64,000 nt of DNA, taken from contig NZ_LZSV01000029.1 in assembly GCF_001665605.1 (NCBI RefSeq), positions 62,001 to 126,000 of the forward strand. The letters are read 5' to 3'. Below, piece after piece: positions 8,472-16,130 of the stretch (the first letter of the stretch is position 1; each line of letters begins with the position of its first letter). This DNA comes from Mycobacterium sp. 852014-50255_SCH5639931. Lineage in GTDB: Bacteria > Actinomycetota > Actinomycetes > Mycobacteriales > Mycobacteriaceae. Under the pieces are notes generated by a model. That model saw only the letters and a program-made list of their open reading frames with translations. It was not told the DNA's origin and did no database searches. A program made the position numbers and the translations under genes.

Positions 8472-9296
8472 TCACTCCCCGGTGAACCGCGGAGGGCGCT
8501 TCTCGAATGTCGCCGCGATGCCCTCGGTCAGGTCCTTCGAGGGCAGGAAGGCGGCGTTCCAGGCGGCGACGTAGCGCAGGCTCTCCGAGACCGCGGCGAT
8601 GCGCTGCTGGTCGAGGACGTCCTTGATGCCGTGCACGGCCAGCGGCGGGTTGGCGGCGATCTCGGCCGCGGTGGCGTGTGCGGCGGCCAGCGTGGCGTCG
8701 GCGTCGGCGTACACGTCGTTGACCAGGCCGATCTTCTCGGCCCGGGCCGCGTCGATGTCTTTCCCGGTCAGCGCCAGTTCCCGCAGGTGGCCGTCGTTCA
8801 GGATGTATGGCAGGCGGGCCAGGCTGCCGACGTCGGCGACGATGGCGAGCTTGACCTCGCGCACCGAGAACTTGGCGTCGGCGCTGGCGTAGCGGATGTC
8901 GACCGCGGAGATGAGGTCGACGCCCCCGCCGATGCACCAGCCGTGCACCGCGGCGATGGTCGGGGTCCGGCAGTCCGCGACGGCGGTGATGGCGCCCTGC
9001 ATGCGTTTGACCTCGCGGTGGAACACCGCGCGGGGGCCGGCCAGCGCGTCACCGGACAGCAGCGGGGTGAAAGATCCACCCATCGCGGGCACGTCCAGGC
9101 CGTAGCTGAAGTTCCTGCCCGAACCGGTGATGACGATGGCCCGCACCTCGGGGTCGGCGTCCAGCGCCGCGAACAGCTCCGGCATCTCCGACCAGAACGC
9201 GGGGCCCATCGCGTTGCCCTTGCCCGGCCCGATCAGCGTCACCTGGGCGACGTGATCTTTCGTTTCCACCGTGACGGATTCGTATGCTTGCGCCAT
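8472..9296 (-). CDS. echA21: Enoyl-CoA hydratase/isomerase EchA21
   Basis: This 274-aa crotonase-fold protein has the same length as Rv3774. It has the oxyanion-hole segment SYGLDVPAMGG and the VHGWCIGGGVDLISAVD helix typical of enoyl-CoA hydratases and dienoyl-CoA isomerases. It should act on enoyl-CoA intermediates of beta-oxidation in the cytosol. I placed the start at ATG 9296 (MAQAYESV) because this gives the family length; the frame is open for seven more codons. It diverges from the maleylpyruvate-isomerase-like gene, leaving 23 bp between the starts. Confidence 0.9.
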   Translation of the reverse strand: MAQAYESVTVETKDHVAQVTLIGPGKGNAMGPAFWSEMPELFAALDADPEVRAIVITGSGRNFSYGLDVPAMGGSFTPLLSGDALAGPRAVFHREVKRMQGAITAVADCRTPTIAAVHGWCIGGGVDLISAVDIRYASADAKFSVREVKLAIVADVGSLARLPYILNDGHLRELALTGKDIDAARAEKIGLVNDVYADADATLAAAHATAAEIAANPPLAVHGIKDVLDQQRIAAVSESLRYVAAWNAAFLPSKDLTEGIAATFEKRPPRFTGE

Positions 9297-9319
9297 ATCG
9301 AGACCGTAGCGTGGCAAAT

Positions 9320-9904
9320 ATGGCTCCTGATTTGCGGCCCGGCCCTCATTCGCCGCCCACCGACGAACTGCACAGCGCCGAGGACACGCTCGGGGTGTTG
9401 CAGCGGGTGCTGCACACCATCGCGGCCGACGATCTGTCGCGGCAGACCCCGTGTGCGGAGTTCGACGTCGCGCAGCTGACCGATCACCTGCTGAACTCGA
9501 TCACGGCGCTGGGCGGCATGGTCGGCGCGGAGATCCCGGAGCGCGACCAAGGCGATTCGGTCGAACGCCAGGTGGTCGCCGCCGCCCGGCCCGCGTTGGA
9601 CGCCTGGCACCGCCACGGCCTGGACGGGTCCGTGCCGTTCGGCAAGGGCGAGATGCCCGCCAAAAGTGCGTGCGCCGTCCTGTCGATCGAATTCCTGGTC
9701 CACGCTTGGGATTACGCCGCCGCCGTTGGACACGAGACCAACGCGCCCGAACCGCTGTCCGAGTACGTGTTGGGGCTGGCCCGCAAGGTCATCAGGCCGG
9801 AGCTGCGGGGCGGTGCCGGGTTCGACGATCCGGTGGACGTGCCCGAGGATGCCGGCGCGCTCGAGCAATTGGTCGCGTTCACCGGCCGCAACCCGGCCCG
9901 CTGA
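9320..9904 (+). CDS. TIGR03086/mycothiol-dependent maleylpyruvate isomerase-like protein (Rv3773c type)
   Basis: This 194-aa protein equals Rv3773c in length. It shows the DinB/MDMPI N-terminal pattern: TPCAEFDVAQLTDHLLNSITALGG, then FLVHAWDYAAAVG, with histidines placed as in the metal-binding four-helix bundle. Members are thought to be thiol (mycothiol)-dependent enzymes, but the substrate is unknown. The ATG at 9320 lies just outside echA21, which is transcribed the other way. Confidence 0.82.
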   Translation: MAPDLRPGPHSPPTDELHSAEDTLGVLQRVLHTIAADDLSRQTPCAEFDVAQLTDHLLNSITALGGMVGAEIPERDQGDSVERQVVAAARPALDAWHRHGLDGSVPFGKGEMPAKSACAVLSIEFLVHAWDYAAAVGHETNAPEPLSEYVLGLARKVIRPELRGGAGFDDPVDVPEDAGALEQLVAFTGRNPAR

Positions 9905-9921
9905 CCCGTCGCTTTGCGGGC

Positions 9922-9949
9922 CGAGTGTGCGTCAAGCCGCAAACACTCG
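9922..9949. terminator. Stem-loop between convergent genes
   Basis: CGAGTGT (9922-9928) pairs with ACACTCG (9943-9949), and an inner GCG/CGC pair may extend the stem. It sits between the convergent stops at 9904 and 9961. There is no U-tract, which is common in mycobacteria. It is a plausible bidirectional terminator by position and structure. Confidence 0.5.
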
Positions 9950-9960
9950 AGCGCTGAGCG

Positions 9961-10422
9961 CTAGACCCGTTCGAGGTAGAAGTAGTAGTACCGGCCGTTA
10001 TCCCGGACGCCCTTGCCGTTCATGATGCCCATCACGGCGTCGTCGTCAATCTTCTTGAAATGGTCGTGCACGGGCTGGCCGTCGTAGACCATCGTCGCGG
10101 TGACCTCCCCGCGGAACTCTTCAAGCCAGAGGCTGGCCTCGCCCTTGCCCATCTCCTTGTTCGAGAACTTGTTGCCGTCGGCGTCGAGGCAGACCAGCGG
10201 CTGCACGTCGCGGGCGGAGGAGAAGGTCTTGCCGAACCAGCCCGCCTTCTCCAGCTGGCCGTTCATCCTGTGGCCGGTGCGGAACTCGCCGCCCTTCCAC
10301 TCGCCGAGCATTCCCTCGATCGTCGCGGGTTCGAGGCCGGCCCAGAAGTCGTCGAGCTCGCTGTCGGGAATGTCGCCGCCGCGTTCCTTGAACTCGGTGA
10401 ACAGTTTGCGCGCCAAGTCCAA
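9961..10422 (-). CDS. GXWXG-motif DUF4334 protein
   Basis: This 153-aa protein carries the GXWXG domain (GEWKGGEFRTGHRMNGQL) followed by a DUF4334-like C-terminal half (AATMVYDGQPVHDHF-like segment and NGRYYYFYLERV). Members are small soluble proteins of unknown activity. I chose TTG at 10422 because a strong AAGGAG lies just upstream (10431-10436); the frame is open to 10458 but without a ribosome site. It starts 12 bp after the hisC2 stop on the same strand. Confidence 0.78.
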   Translation of the reverse strand: MDLARKLFTEFKERGGDIPDSELDDFWAGLEPATIEGMLGEWKGGEFRTGHRMNGQLEKAGWFGKTFSSARDVQPLVCLDADGNKFSNKEMGKGEASLWLEEFRGEVTATMVYDGQPVHDHFKKIDDDAVMGIMNGKGVRDNGRYYYFYLERV

Positions 10423-10433
10423 CGGACCACTCC

Positions 10434-11501
10434 TTACGTTTCGGTGCGGGAAATCCACTCGCGAGCGAAGTGCAACAGAGCGTCATTCTCCTCCACCGCA
10501 CCGATGGTGATTCGCACCCCCTCGCCGGCGAACGGTCGCACGATCAGCCGCGCGTCGGCGGCCTGCTCGGTGAAGTCCGCGGTGTGTGCACCCAGCGGCA
10601 GCCAGACGAAGTTGGCCTGTGAGGGCGGCAGGGTGAACCCGGCGTCGCGTAACCCGACGCCGACCCGGGTGCGCTCGGCCACCAGAGCGTCGGTGCGGGC
10701 CGCCAGTTCGTGGGATGCCTCCAGCGACGCGATGGCGGCCGCCTGCGCGACGTTCGTCACGGCGAACGGCATGACCACCTTGTCCAGCGCGGTGATGAGG
10801 TCGGGGTGGCCGATCGCATAACCGACTCGCAAGCCCGCCAGGCCGTACGCCTTCGAAAAGGTCCGCAGCACAACGACGTTGCTGCGGGATAGCGCGAGCT
10901 CCAAGCTGTTGGGCAGCATGCCGTCGCGGATGTATTCGACGTAGGCCTCGTCGATGGCGATCAGGATGTGCGGCGGGACGGCCTCGATGAACCGGGCCAA
11001 GGCGTCCGGATCGACCACCGTGGACGTCGGATTGTTCGGGTTGCAGACGAAGATCAGCCGGGTGCGGTCGGTGATCGCGGCGAGCATGGCGTCGAGGTCA
11101 TGCGTGTAGTCGGTCAACGGCACTTTGACCGCGGTCGCGCCGGAAACCTGGACGATGGGCAGGTAGCACTCGAAGCTGCGCCAGCCCGTCACTACCTCGT
11201 CGCCGGCGGATGCGGTGATCTGCACCAGCTGCTGGCACAAGGTGACCGAACCGCTGCCGACCGCGATGTGCTCCGGTGCCACATTGGAGCCAAGGTGCAT
11301 GGCCAACGCCGCCTTGAGGTCCACGCTGGCGTTGTCCGGATAGCGGTTGACGACGGCAACGGCGCGCTCGATCGCCGCCCGCACGCTGGGCAGGGGGCCG
11401 TACACGGTCTCGTTGCTGGCCAGCTTGATCGAGCCCGGTACGTTCTTGCCGGGCACATAGACTGGCAGTCCGGCCAGTTCGGGACGCAGGCGAGCGGTCA
11501 C
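10434..11501 (-). CDS. hisC2: Histidinol-phosphate/aromatic aminotransferase HisC2
   Basis: This 355-aa fold-type I PLP aminotransferase matches Rv3772 (353 aa). Key features are ASNETVYGP near the N-terminus, NPNNPTS (154-160), IDEAYVEY and the PLP lysine in RTFSKAYGLAGLR (K217). HisC2 is thought to transaminate aromatic 2-oxo acids such as phenylpyruvate, overlapping with HisC1 for histidinol phosphate. It is the last gene before the tRNA-Ser/tRNA-Arg pair used by the mobile elements. Confidence 0.93.
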   Translation of the reverse strand: MTARLRPELAGLPVYVPGKNVPGSIKLASNETVYGPLPSVRAAIERAVAVVNRYPDNASVDLKAALAMHLGSNVAPEHIAVGSGSVTLCQQLVQITASAGDEVVTGWRSFECYLPIVQVSGATAVKVPLTDYTHDLDAMLAAITDRTRLIFVCNPNNPTSTVVDPDALARFIEAVPPHILIAIDEAYVEYIRDGMLPNSLELALSRSNVVVLRTFSKAYGLAGLRVGYAIGHPDLITALDKVVMPFAVTNVAQAAAIASLEASHELAARTDALVAERTRVGVGLRDAGFTLPPSQANFVWLPLGAHTADFTEQAADARLIVRPFAGEGVRITIGAVEENDALLHFAREWISRTET

Positions 11502-11585
11502 TTCGACAGTTTATGTCGCGGATGTGTACGCTATGGCCGGTTCCGCGAGACCGGAAAGGGGTCGGGTACCCTCAAACAGTCCAAG

Positions 11586-11674
11586 GGAGGCGTGCCAGAG
11601 CGGCCGAATGGGGCTCACTGCTAATGAGTTGTCCCCCTCAAAGGGGACCGGAGGTTCAAATCCTCTCGCCTCCG
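11586..11674 (+). tRNA. serV: tRNA-Ser (GCU anticodon)
   Basis: The acceptor stem GGAGGCG (11586-11592) pairs with CGCCTCC (11667-11673). The anticodon loop CTGCTAA carries GCT, and a long variable arm (TTGTCCCCCTCAAAGGGGAC) and GGTTCAAATCC T-arm follow. CCA is not encoded. It stands 43 bp upstream of tRNA-Arg on the same strand. Confidence 0.97.
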
Positions 11675-11717
11675 CTAGGTCTTTTCGAGGAACACGACGC
11701 AAGACAACCGAACACGG

Positions 11718-11790
11718 GCGCCCGTAGCTCAACGGATAGAGCATCTGACTACGGATCAGAAGGTTGGGAGTTCGAATCTCTTCGGGCGCG
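11718..11790 (+). tRNA. argV: tRNA-Arg (ACG anticodon), integration target
   Basis: The acceptor stem GCGCCCG (11718-11724) pairs with CGGGCGC (11783-11789). The loop CTACGGA carries ACG, and the T-arm is GAGTTCGAATCTC. From its anticodon arm on, the 3' half is repeated at 40951-40999 (46 of 49 bases) and in part at 14817-14852. This is the normal outcome of tyrosine-integrase insertion at a tRNA 3' end that leaves the tRNA intact. Confidence 0.97.
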
Positions 11791-11792
11791 CT
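11744..11792 (+). other. attL/attB copy in the tRNA-Arg 3' half
   Basis: This 49-bp stretch, from the anticodon stem to two bases past the tRNA, recurs at 40951-40999 with three mismatches. It marks the left boundary of the tandem elements. The exact crossover is not resolved, but strand exchange usually occurs at the anticodon or T-loop end of such repeats. Confidence 0.85.
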
Positions 11793-11822
11793 CACTACCA
11801 GCGTAAATAGGTTGCCGTGTTA

Positions 11823-11918
11823 TCAGGCGCTGGCTGAGTTGTCACGGATTGTCACAACTCGTGTCAAACTCTGCGCGCCGCCCGCCAGCGCGTTGCACTG
11901 CGAGTGCACATAGGTTCG
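11823..11918 (-). pseudogene. Truncated tyrosine integrase C-terminus (31 codons)
   Basis: Read on the minus strand it gives RTYVHSQCNALAGGAQSL and ends RDNSASA. This matches residues 370-400 of the intact integrase at 14884-16086 (RTYVHSQPNALADGAQSL, ending RDNSAGA). The catalytic Tyr of the motif is present but the rest of the catalytic domain is gone; sequence upstream of 11919 is unrelated. It is a relic of an earlier integrase at this tRNA. Confidence 0.85.
11839..11859. repeat. Candidate integrase arm-type site (element A left)
   Basis: Two TTGTCAC units 10 bp apart, the second followed by AACT, lie 47 bp inside the tRNA copy. The same pair is found at 14900-14920 and 40819-40840, with a variant at 14644-14662, so every element end carries one. 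Confidence 0.45.
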
Positions 11919-12085
11919 CGCTGGCCGCGCTGCGGGGTCCAACCTCCCACGCCAACATGGACCCGATCCAAGAGTCGTAGCGCGCTGCGATTGTCGCGCT
12001 ATCGTCGGCACCGATCAACGTGGTGGCCGCGGGTGTCCAAGAAGACTGCTAGGTCATTACCTGCGCCGTAGCCCTCGGCAGCACA

Positions 12086-13063
12086 TCAGCTTTGAGTTCC
12101 TGAAGTTGCTTCCCAGGCCGTCAGGTTGAAGTTCGGCTCGTCGAGCAGCTGCACGTATTCCCGACCAAGGATGGTTACAGTCGGCAGATCCCAGAGAATC
12201 GCGGTCGGGTCGGGGTAGACGTCGGGCGGCCAGGCGAGCTGGGTTCGCCAAAAGACTGCGGTCATCCACCAGGCCGCCAAGGTTGGCCCTTGGTTGTCGT
12301 TGGAGTCCAATCCCAGTGACGTGATGCCGAGCAGGTTGTTATTGATGTCGAGCACTGCGCCGCCACTCATCCCGCCGAGTGAGCCGCTGAAGACCTCGAG
12401 CGTCGGAAACGGCGCGAGGACAGAATCGTGAATTGGGTAGCTGAGTTCTCCTGCAGACCCCTTCGATACGTACATCATGCCGCCCAACTTCACGGGGTCC
12501 TCGAGCGTCTCCGCCGGGATGAACTCGTCGAATCGAAAGCCCACCACGCTGACCATTTCGCCGGGTGGCGGAACTCGAGTGACGAGAGGCATCACTTTGA
12601 AACTGCGGCCATTGTCGAATTTCGACACCAGCTTGAGACACAAGAGCTGCAGGTCCCCGGCGCCGCTGCTATCCGAGCTCGCTGCGTAGCACTCCCAAAT
12701 GTCGGCTAAGCCGCCGGGGCGCACACCGAAGCAGTACAGCACCGCCTCGCCACCGATCAGGGCCTGCAAGTGATCGGTGAAGACATGCTTGGCCGACAAC
12801 GCAAGCCCCATGCCGATCATGACTGCTGTTCCCTCGACTACGAACATGTCGCCGTACTTGAAGCAGACGGCGAGCAACGAGCCGTCGAAAATCTCCCAGT
12901 TGTTGACGTTCACCGGCGCGGTCCCGGCCTGCGCAAAACCGACATTCAGGGGCGAGACGGTGAATGTCGTCCCCGAGGGTTGAGCACCGTTGGTTACGAC
13001 CTCGGCGAGGTGAAACTTTTGCTCGGGACTGTCGGTCACCGGTGCGAGTCTAAGGGTGCTCAC
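12086..13063 (-). CDS. Trypsin-like serine protease (mobile-element cargo)
   Basis: This 325-aa protein has a chymotrypsin/trypsin-fold triad: His93 in LALSAKHVF, a likely Asp137 in GAGDLQLLCL, and Ser233 in GSLGGMSGGAVLD. No signal peptide or membrane segment is visible, so it appears cytosolic, unlike most mycobacterial trypsin-like proteases. It is divergent from the coiled-coil protein gene at 13135, with 71 bp between starts. The start is GTG at 13063; a later GTG (VTDSPEQ) is possible. The substrate is unknown. Cytosolic trypsin-like domains occur in several phage-defence systems, but that link is only inference here. Confidence 0.75.
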   Translation of the reverse strand: MSTLRLAPVTDSPEQKFHLAEVVTNGAQPSGTTFTVSPLNVGFAQAGTAPVNVNNWEIFDGSLLAVCFKYGDMFVVEGTAVMIGMGLALSAKHVFTDHLQALIGGEAVLYCFGVRPGGLADIWECYAASSDSSGAGDLQLLCLKLVSKFDNGRSFKVMPLVTRVPPPGEMVSVVGFRFDEFIPAETLEDPVKLGGMMYVSKGSAGELSYPIHDSVLAPFPTLEVFSGSLGGMSGGAVLDINNNLLGITSLGLDSNDNQGPTLAAWWMTAVFWRTQLAWPPDVYPDPTAILWDLPTVTILGREYVQLLDEPNFNLTAWEATSGTQS

Positions 13064-13134
13064 GTGCGCGACTCGTACACACAGTGATCGGTTGAGGCGC
13101 TATAGCGGCCGGTCAACGCTCTACGCTCTGCGGT

Positions 13135-13671
13135 GTGAACGCGGCGAATTGGATCAGCCTGGGCAGCTTTGTTGCGGCGACAGTCTCCGCGGCTGTGGCG
13201 GTTGTGCAGGCGAAGCGGGCCTCGGCGTCCAAGGGCGCTGCCGAGAAGCACGAGGCCAGGGCCGAACAGTATGCTGGCCGGGCAACCAAGGCGGCCGAGG
13301 AGGCCGCAGCCTGGCAGCGCCAAGCGGCCGAGGCGGCCCAGCGGTCAGCTGATGCCCTCGAGGCGCAGAACCGGCTGGTCGAGGACCAGGCCGAGGAGGC
13401 TGAGGGTGTCCCCTGGGAGATCAGGTTCCGCGAAGGCTCTTTGTTTGACGTCTGGAACATCACCAACACCACCAAGTTCGGCGTACGCATCGAGGGTGGG
13501 GGCGTTCAACGGCCTAAGTCCGTTGATCGCATCGACGGCCGCAGTTCGGTCGACTTTTTCGGCACTAGTCACATGGGCGGAAGCGACCAGGTCGAGGTCA
13601 CCTGGCACCGCCGCGAGGATCTCTCAGACGAGCCTCGGCAGTGGCGGGGCAACAAGCCGCCGAAGCTATGA
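13135..13671 (+). CDS. Membrane-anchored coiled-coil protein, unknown function
   Basis: This 178-aa protein begins with a hydrophobic helix (WISLGSFVAATVSAAVAVVQ, residues 6-25). A long Ala/Glu/Gln-rich coiled coil follows (about 27-92), then a beta-rich C-terminal domain (about 95-160) containing ITNTTKFGVRIEGG. The layout suggests a membrane-tethered sensor or scaffold. It is divergent from the trypsin-like protease gene and may share its control region (13064-13134). The start is GTG at 13135. I do not recognise a named family. Confidence 0.65.
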   Translation: MNAANWISLGSFVAATVSAAVAVVQAKRASASKGAAEKHEARAEQYAGRATKAAEEAAAWQRQAAEAAQRSADALEAQNRLVEDQAEEAEGVPWEIRFREGSLFDVWNITNTTKFGVRIEGGGVQRPKSVDRIDGRSSVDFFGTSHMGGSDQVEVTWHRREDLSDEPRQWRGNKPPKL

Positions 13672-13765
13672 TGCGGGTCTAGCGCGAACCCTCGGGTCTG
13701 CCATGAATCGTGAGATGAGAGCGCGCCCGGCGCACCGATCGCCGAGGGCGCTTTACCCGTTGCTG

Positions 13766-14026
13766 CTAACCCGCCCTAAGGATGACTCGCTCACGGTCGC
13801 TGATAGCGGTCGCGATTCTCGCTACTGCGCCATCGGACATCGACACGCCCCAACTAGCGATCTCACGCTCCACTTCGGGCGTGATTTCAGAGACCGACCG
13901 CCCTGCGAGGCGTTCAAACAACGCATCCATTGCTGACTGGTGATCGTCAGCGAACTTCTGCATTCTCGGTTGAAGTTGACGTTTCAGTTCGTCTTCCCAG
14001 TCGGGGTTCCATTCGAATGTCGCCAT
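13766..14026 (-). CDS. Small hypothetical protein, phage/element type (86 aa)
   Basis: This 86-aa acidic, mostly helical protein begins MATFEWNPDWEDELKRQL. Its start lies one base beyond the stop of the upstream 69-aa gene, so they form a two-gene operon. Its size and composition resemble small accessory proteins in actinobacterial prophages and integrative elements. No function can be assigned. Confidence 0.6.
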   Translation of the reverse strand: MATFEWNPDWEDELKRQLQPRMQKFADDHQSAMDALFERLAGRSVSEITPEVEREIASWGVSMSDGAVARIATAISDRERVILRAG

Positions 14027-14027
14027 G

Positions 14028-14237
14028 TCACACCCGCTGCGAGATCGTCGTGTCGGGATGGCGTTTAGCCGTCGATTCCTTAACGAATCGGCCAGTCGCC
14101 GCGGACCGGTTGACCGTGGTCTGGTTCGATGTACCCCGACCCACTGCTTCGGTCGTTGTCGTCTTCGGATTACGACTGGCTGTCTTCTTACTCACGAAGC
14201 GCCCTGTGATCGCGCTTCTGTTCACTCTCCGTGCCAT
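14028..14237 (-). CDS. Small basic protein with an internal duplication (69 aa)
   Basis: This Arg/Lys/Thr-rich protein has two copies of a module: VNRSAITGRFVSKKTASRNP (5-24) and VNRSAATGRFVKESTAKRHP (42-61). A strong AGGAGGTG lies 8 bp before its ATG. The S-A-x-T-G-R-F-V module recurs in short actinobacterial hypothetical proteins. The basic charge suggests nucleic-acid binding, but nothing more can be said. It is cotranscribed with the 86-aa gene downstream. Confidence 0.65.
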   Translation of the reverse strand: MARRVNRSAITGRFVSKKTASRNPKTTTTEAVGRGTSNQTTVNRSAATGRFVKESTAKRHPDTTISQRV

Positions 14238-14816
14238 GACGGCACACCTCCTACGGGCGCGTTGCCCATTGAGCGAGCACTACGCAGGAGATGCGCTACA
14301 GTCGGTGCTCTAGGTTGCCATCTAGACGCCGGCCCTGGTGCGGCCTCCACACCCTGGAGGAAGTCCAGGGCTTCGGTGCTCTCAGAGCAAGTCTAGGTCT
14401 CCGATGCGCAACTTGAAAGCTGTCGAATTACATCACTGTTAGTAACAGGCGGCAAACTTGTGGATAGCTGGCCCTCCTCCTGTGGATAAAGATAAGCCGA
14501 GCTTGTCTGCGTCGTGGCGCTCTGCGGAAGGCGACAAACTTATCCGGCCAGCTAATGACCTCCTACGCTGACGTTTAACTTAGCTATAGAAGGAGGTGGA
14601 TCAGCGACCGTGGCTTTTTTGCATCGCATCGCAAACCCCGGCGTGTCACGCCAGCGTCACAACTCACTGAGAATTAGACACCCCACCGCCAGGTACAGCG
14701 ACAGACATGAGCAGACCATCTGAACGAGAACCGCTGGCTGCAAGCAAGGCGGTCGGGCCTGCACAGACACGCGATGGACAGTGTCGAAGTTCATGAACAC
14801 TGCTGGGCTGCCCACC
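14238..14816. other. Non-coding right end of element A
   Basis: No convincing gene is seen in these 580 bp. The stretch is relatively AT-rich around 14400-14600. It contains TGTGGATAG (14459-14467) and TGTGGATAA (14481-14489), the second a perfect DnaA-box sequence, and an inverted repeat AGCTGGCC/GGCCAGCT (14466-14473 and 14546-14553). Near its right end is a TTGTCAC-like site, 14644-14662. The promoter of the small operon starting at 14237 must lie at its left edge. Confidence 0.5.
14644..14662. repeat. Candidate arm-type site (element A right)
   Basis: TGTCACG followed by GTCACAACT lies about 155 bp inside the middle att copy. It is a diverged version of the sites at 11839, 14900 and 40819. 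The nearby TAGACACC is also shared with element B's right end. Confidence 0.4.
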
Positions 14817-14852
14817 GATCCGAAGGTTGCGCGTTCGAATCTCTTCGGGCGC
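14817..14852 (+). other. Middle att copy (junction of elements A and B)
   Basis: This 36-bp segment matches the tRNA-Arg T-arm and acceptor 3' strand, from GATC-GAAGGTTG through TTCGAATCTCTTCGGGCGC, with three mismatches. Immediately right of it the element left end (14858-14980) repeats the one beside the tRNA. It is the boundary between tandem insertions. Confidence 0.75.
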
Positions 14853-14857
14853 ATTCC

Positions 14858-14980
14858 ACCAGCCTAAATAGGTTGCCGTGTTATCAGGCGCCGGCTGAGT
14901 TGTCACGGATTGTCACAACTCTTGCCAAACTCTGCGCGCCGTCGGCCAGCGCGTTGGGCTGCGAGTGCACATAGGTTCGC
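14858..14980. repeat. Direct repeat copy 2 (element left end)
   Basis: This is the partner of 11797-11919. It includes the last 31 codons of the intact integrase and the paired TTGTCAC sites. Confidence 0.85.
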
Positions 14981-16086
14981 ATCGTGAACGCCACGTCGGC
15001 GTGGCCGAGCCAGGCGGCGATCACAGCCGCCGGGACGCCTTGCAGATGCATCGTGGTGCCGCAGGTATGCCGTGCGTCGTGCAACCGGATGCGGGGCACA
15101 CCGGCCGCGGCGACGGCGTTGGCCCACATCTTGGACAGCGTGTCGGGGTGATACGGCTGCCCGGCTTCGTTGCAGACCACGTAACCAAGGTCGGCGTAGG
15201 CGGTGCCGAGTGTCAGCTTTTCGGAGGCCTGCCGTTTCTTCGCCCCCTTTAACTCGACCAGCAGTGGGTCTGGGATCGGAAGTACGCGGTGGGAGTCCTC
15301 CGATTTAGCGTCATCCTGCTCGACGGCCTTGCCGTCAACACTGATTCGGGTCGGGCCAATGCTTAACGTCTTGGCCTTGAAATCGATGTTGGTCCAACGC
15401 AGGCCGCCGATCTCGCCGCGACGCAGCCCGGATAATGCCAGATGCCAGGCGTGGCGGTTGCGGTCTTCTCGGATCGCTCGTAGCACGCGCTCCACTTGCA
15501 TGGGTGTGTAGGTGGCGAACTTCTTCGGCTTGCCAGCCACCCTGTCGACGTGAGCCACGACGTTGCGGACCAATGTCCCGTCGTTTACGAGCTGATCGAG
15601 CACCTGTGACAGTGTGCCGAGCAAGTAGTTGCAGGAACGAGCGCTCCAAGGTCGCCGCTTGGTGCTGTCGGCGCGGTCCACCTGTCCGTCGCGCAGCCGT
15701 GTTACAAGCTCATTGACGTCGCGGCGGGTGAGCTTCTGCACCGGCAGATGACCTAGTTCTGCGCGTACAGGCGCGAGCACCCCGTCATACCCTGACTTGG
15801 TCTTGGGCTTGATGCCATGCCGTGACATCAGCCAGTTCGCGCACGCTTCCTCCACCGTGAGGGCGGAGGGATGCACGTAGGTACCCTTAGCCACTTCGCC
15901 GCGGATCTCGTCGAGCGCGTCACGCGCGTCCCGTTCGGTTGCATAGCGCTTGCGCAACTGCTTCCGCTTCCCGTCGACAATGCCGACATCGACGGTGAGC
16001 TGGTAGCGGACGACGGGCCGTCCGCCAGCGCGGCGGGCCAGTTCGATGCGTTTGATCTGCGAAGGCAGTTGGCGGCGCTCAACCAT
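14884..16086 (-). CDS. int: Tyrosine site-specific integrase of element B
   Basis: This 400-aa phage-type integrase is complete. It has an AP2-like/arm-binding N-terminus (about 25-70), a SAM-like core-binding domain (about 75-180) and a catalytic domain with Arg222 in LSGLRRGEIGGLRW, HxxR as His336-Arg339 in RLHDARHT, His362 in WLGHAD and Tyr372 in RTYVHS. It ends 32 bp from the middle att copy and points toward it, as in most tRNA-targeted elements. It should recombine attP with the tRNA-Arg(ACG) 3' end. The small HTH genes just upstream are likely its directionality factors. Confidence 0.93.
   Translation of the reverse strand: MVERRQLPSQIKRIELARRAGGRPVVRYQLTVDVGIVDGKRKQLRKRYATERDARDALDEIRGEVAKGTYVHPSALTVEEACANWLMSRHGIKPKTKSGYDGVLAPVRAELGHLPVQKLTRRDVNELVTRLRDGQVDRADSTKRRPWSARSCNYLLGTLSQVLDQLVNDGTLVRNVVAHVDRVAGKPKKFATYTPMQVERVLRAIREDRNRHAWHLALSGLRRGEIGGLRWTNIDFKAKTLSIGPTRISVDGKAVEQDDAKSEDSHRVLPIPDPLLVELKGAKKRQASEKLTLGTAYADLGYVVCNEAGQPYHPDTLSKMWANAVAAAGVPRIRLHDARHTCGTTMHLQGVPAAVIAAWLGHADVAFTMRTYVHSQPNALADGAQSLARVVTIRDNSAGA
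14900..14920. repeat. Candidate integrase arm-type site (element B left)
   Basis: TTGTCACGGATTGTCACAACT lies 47 bp inside the middle att copy and within the 3' end of the integrase gene. It is identical to the block at 11839-11859 and nearly identical to 40819-40840 at the right end. Confidence 0.45.
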
Positions 16087-16130
16087 CGCTCACACACCGC
16101 ATAATCAGGACAGAACCGCGTAGATGGTCA

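Larger units (their letters stand above)
11797..11919. repeat. Direct repeat copy 1 (element left end)
   Basis: About 123 bp just inside the tRNA closely match 14858-14980, with a constant offset of 3061 bp. The repeat contains the integrase 3' end and the paired TTGTCAC sites. It shows that element A's left end once carried the same integrase module as element B. Confidence 0.85.
11744..14852. mobile_element. Element A: decayed integrative element remnant in tRNA-Arg
   Basis: About 3.1 kb lies between the tRNA-Arg 3' end and a second partial copy of it at 14817-14852. It holds a 31-codon integrase stub beside the tRNA, then a protease gene, a coiled-coil membrane protein gene and two small genes, but no recombinase or mobility gene of its own. 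Its left 123 bp and the TTGTCAC-type sites at both ends match element B, so the two are related insertions into the same site. Confidence 0.7.

Noticed and set aside
14611..14721. Short frame after a perfect AAGGAGGTGGATCA sequence
   Set aside because: The ribosome-site match is striking, but the 36-codon product is Arg/His-rich without family features and overlaps an arm-type site.
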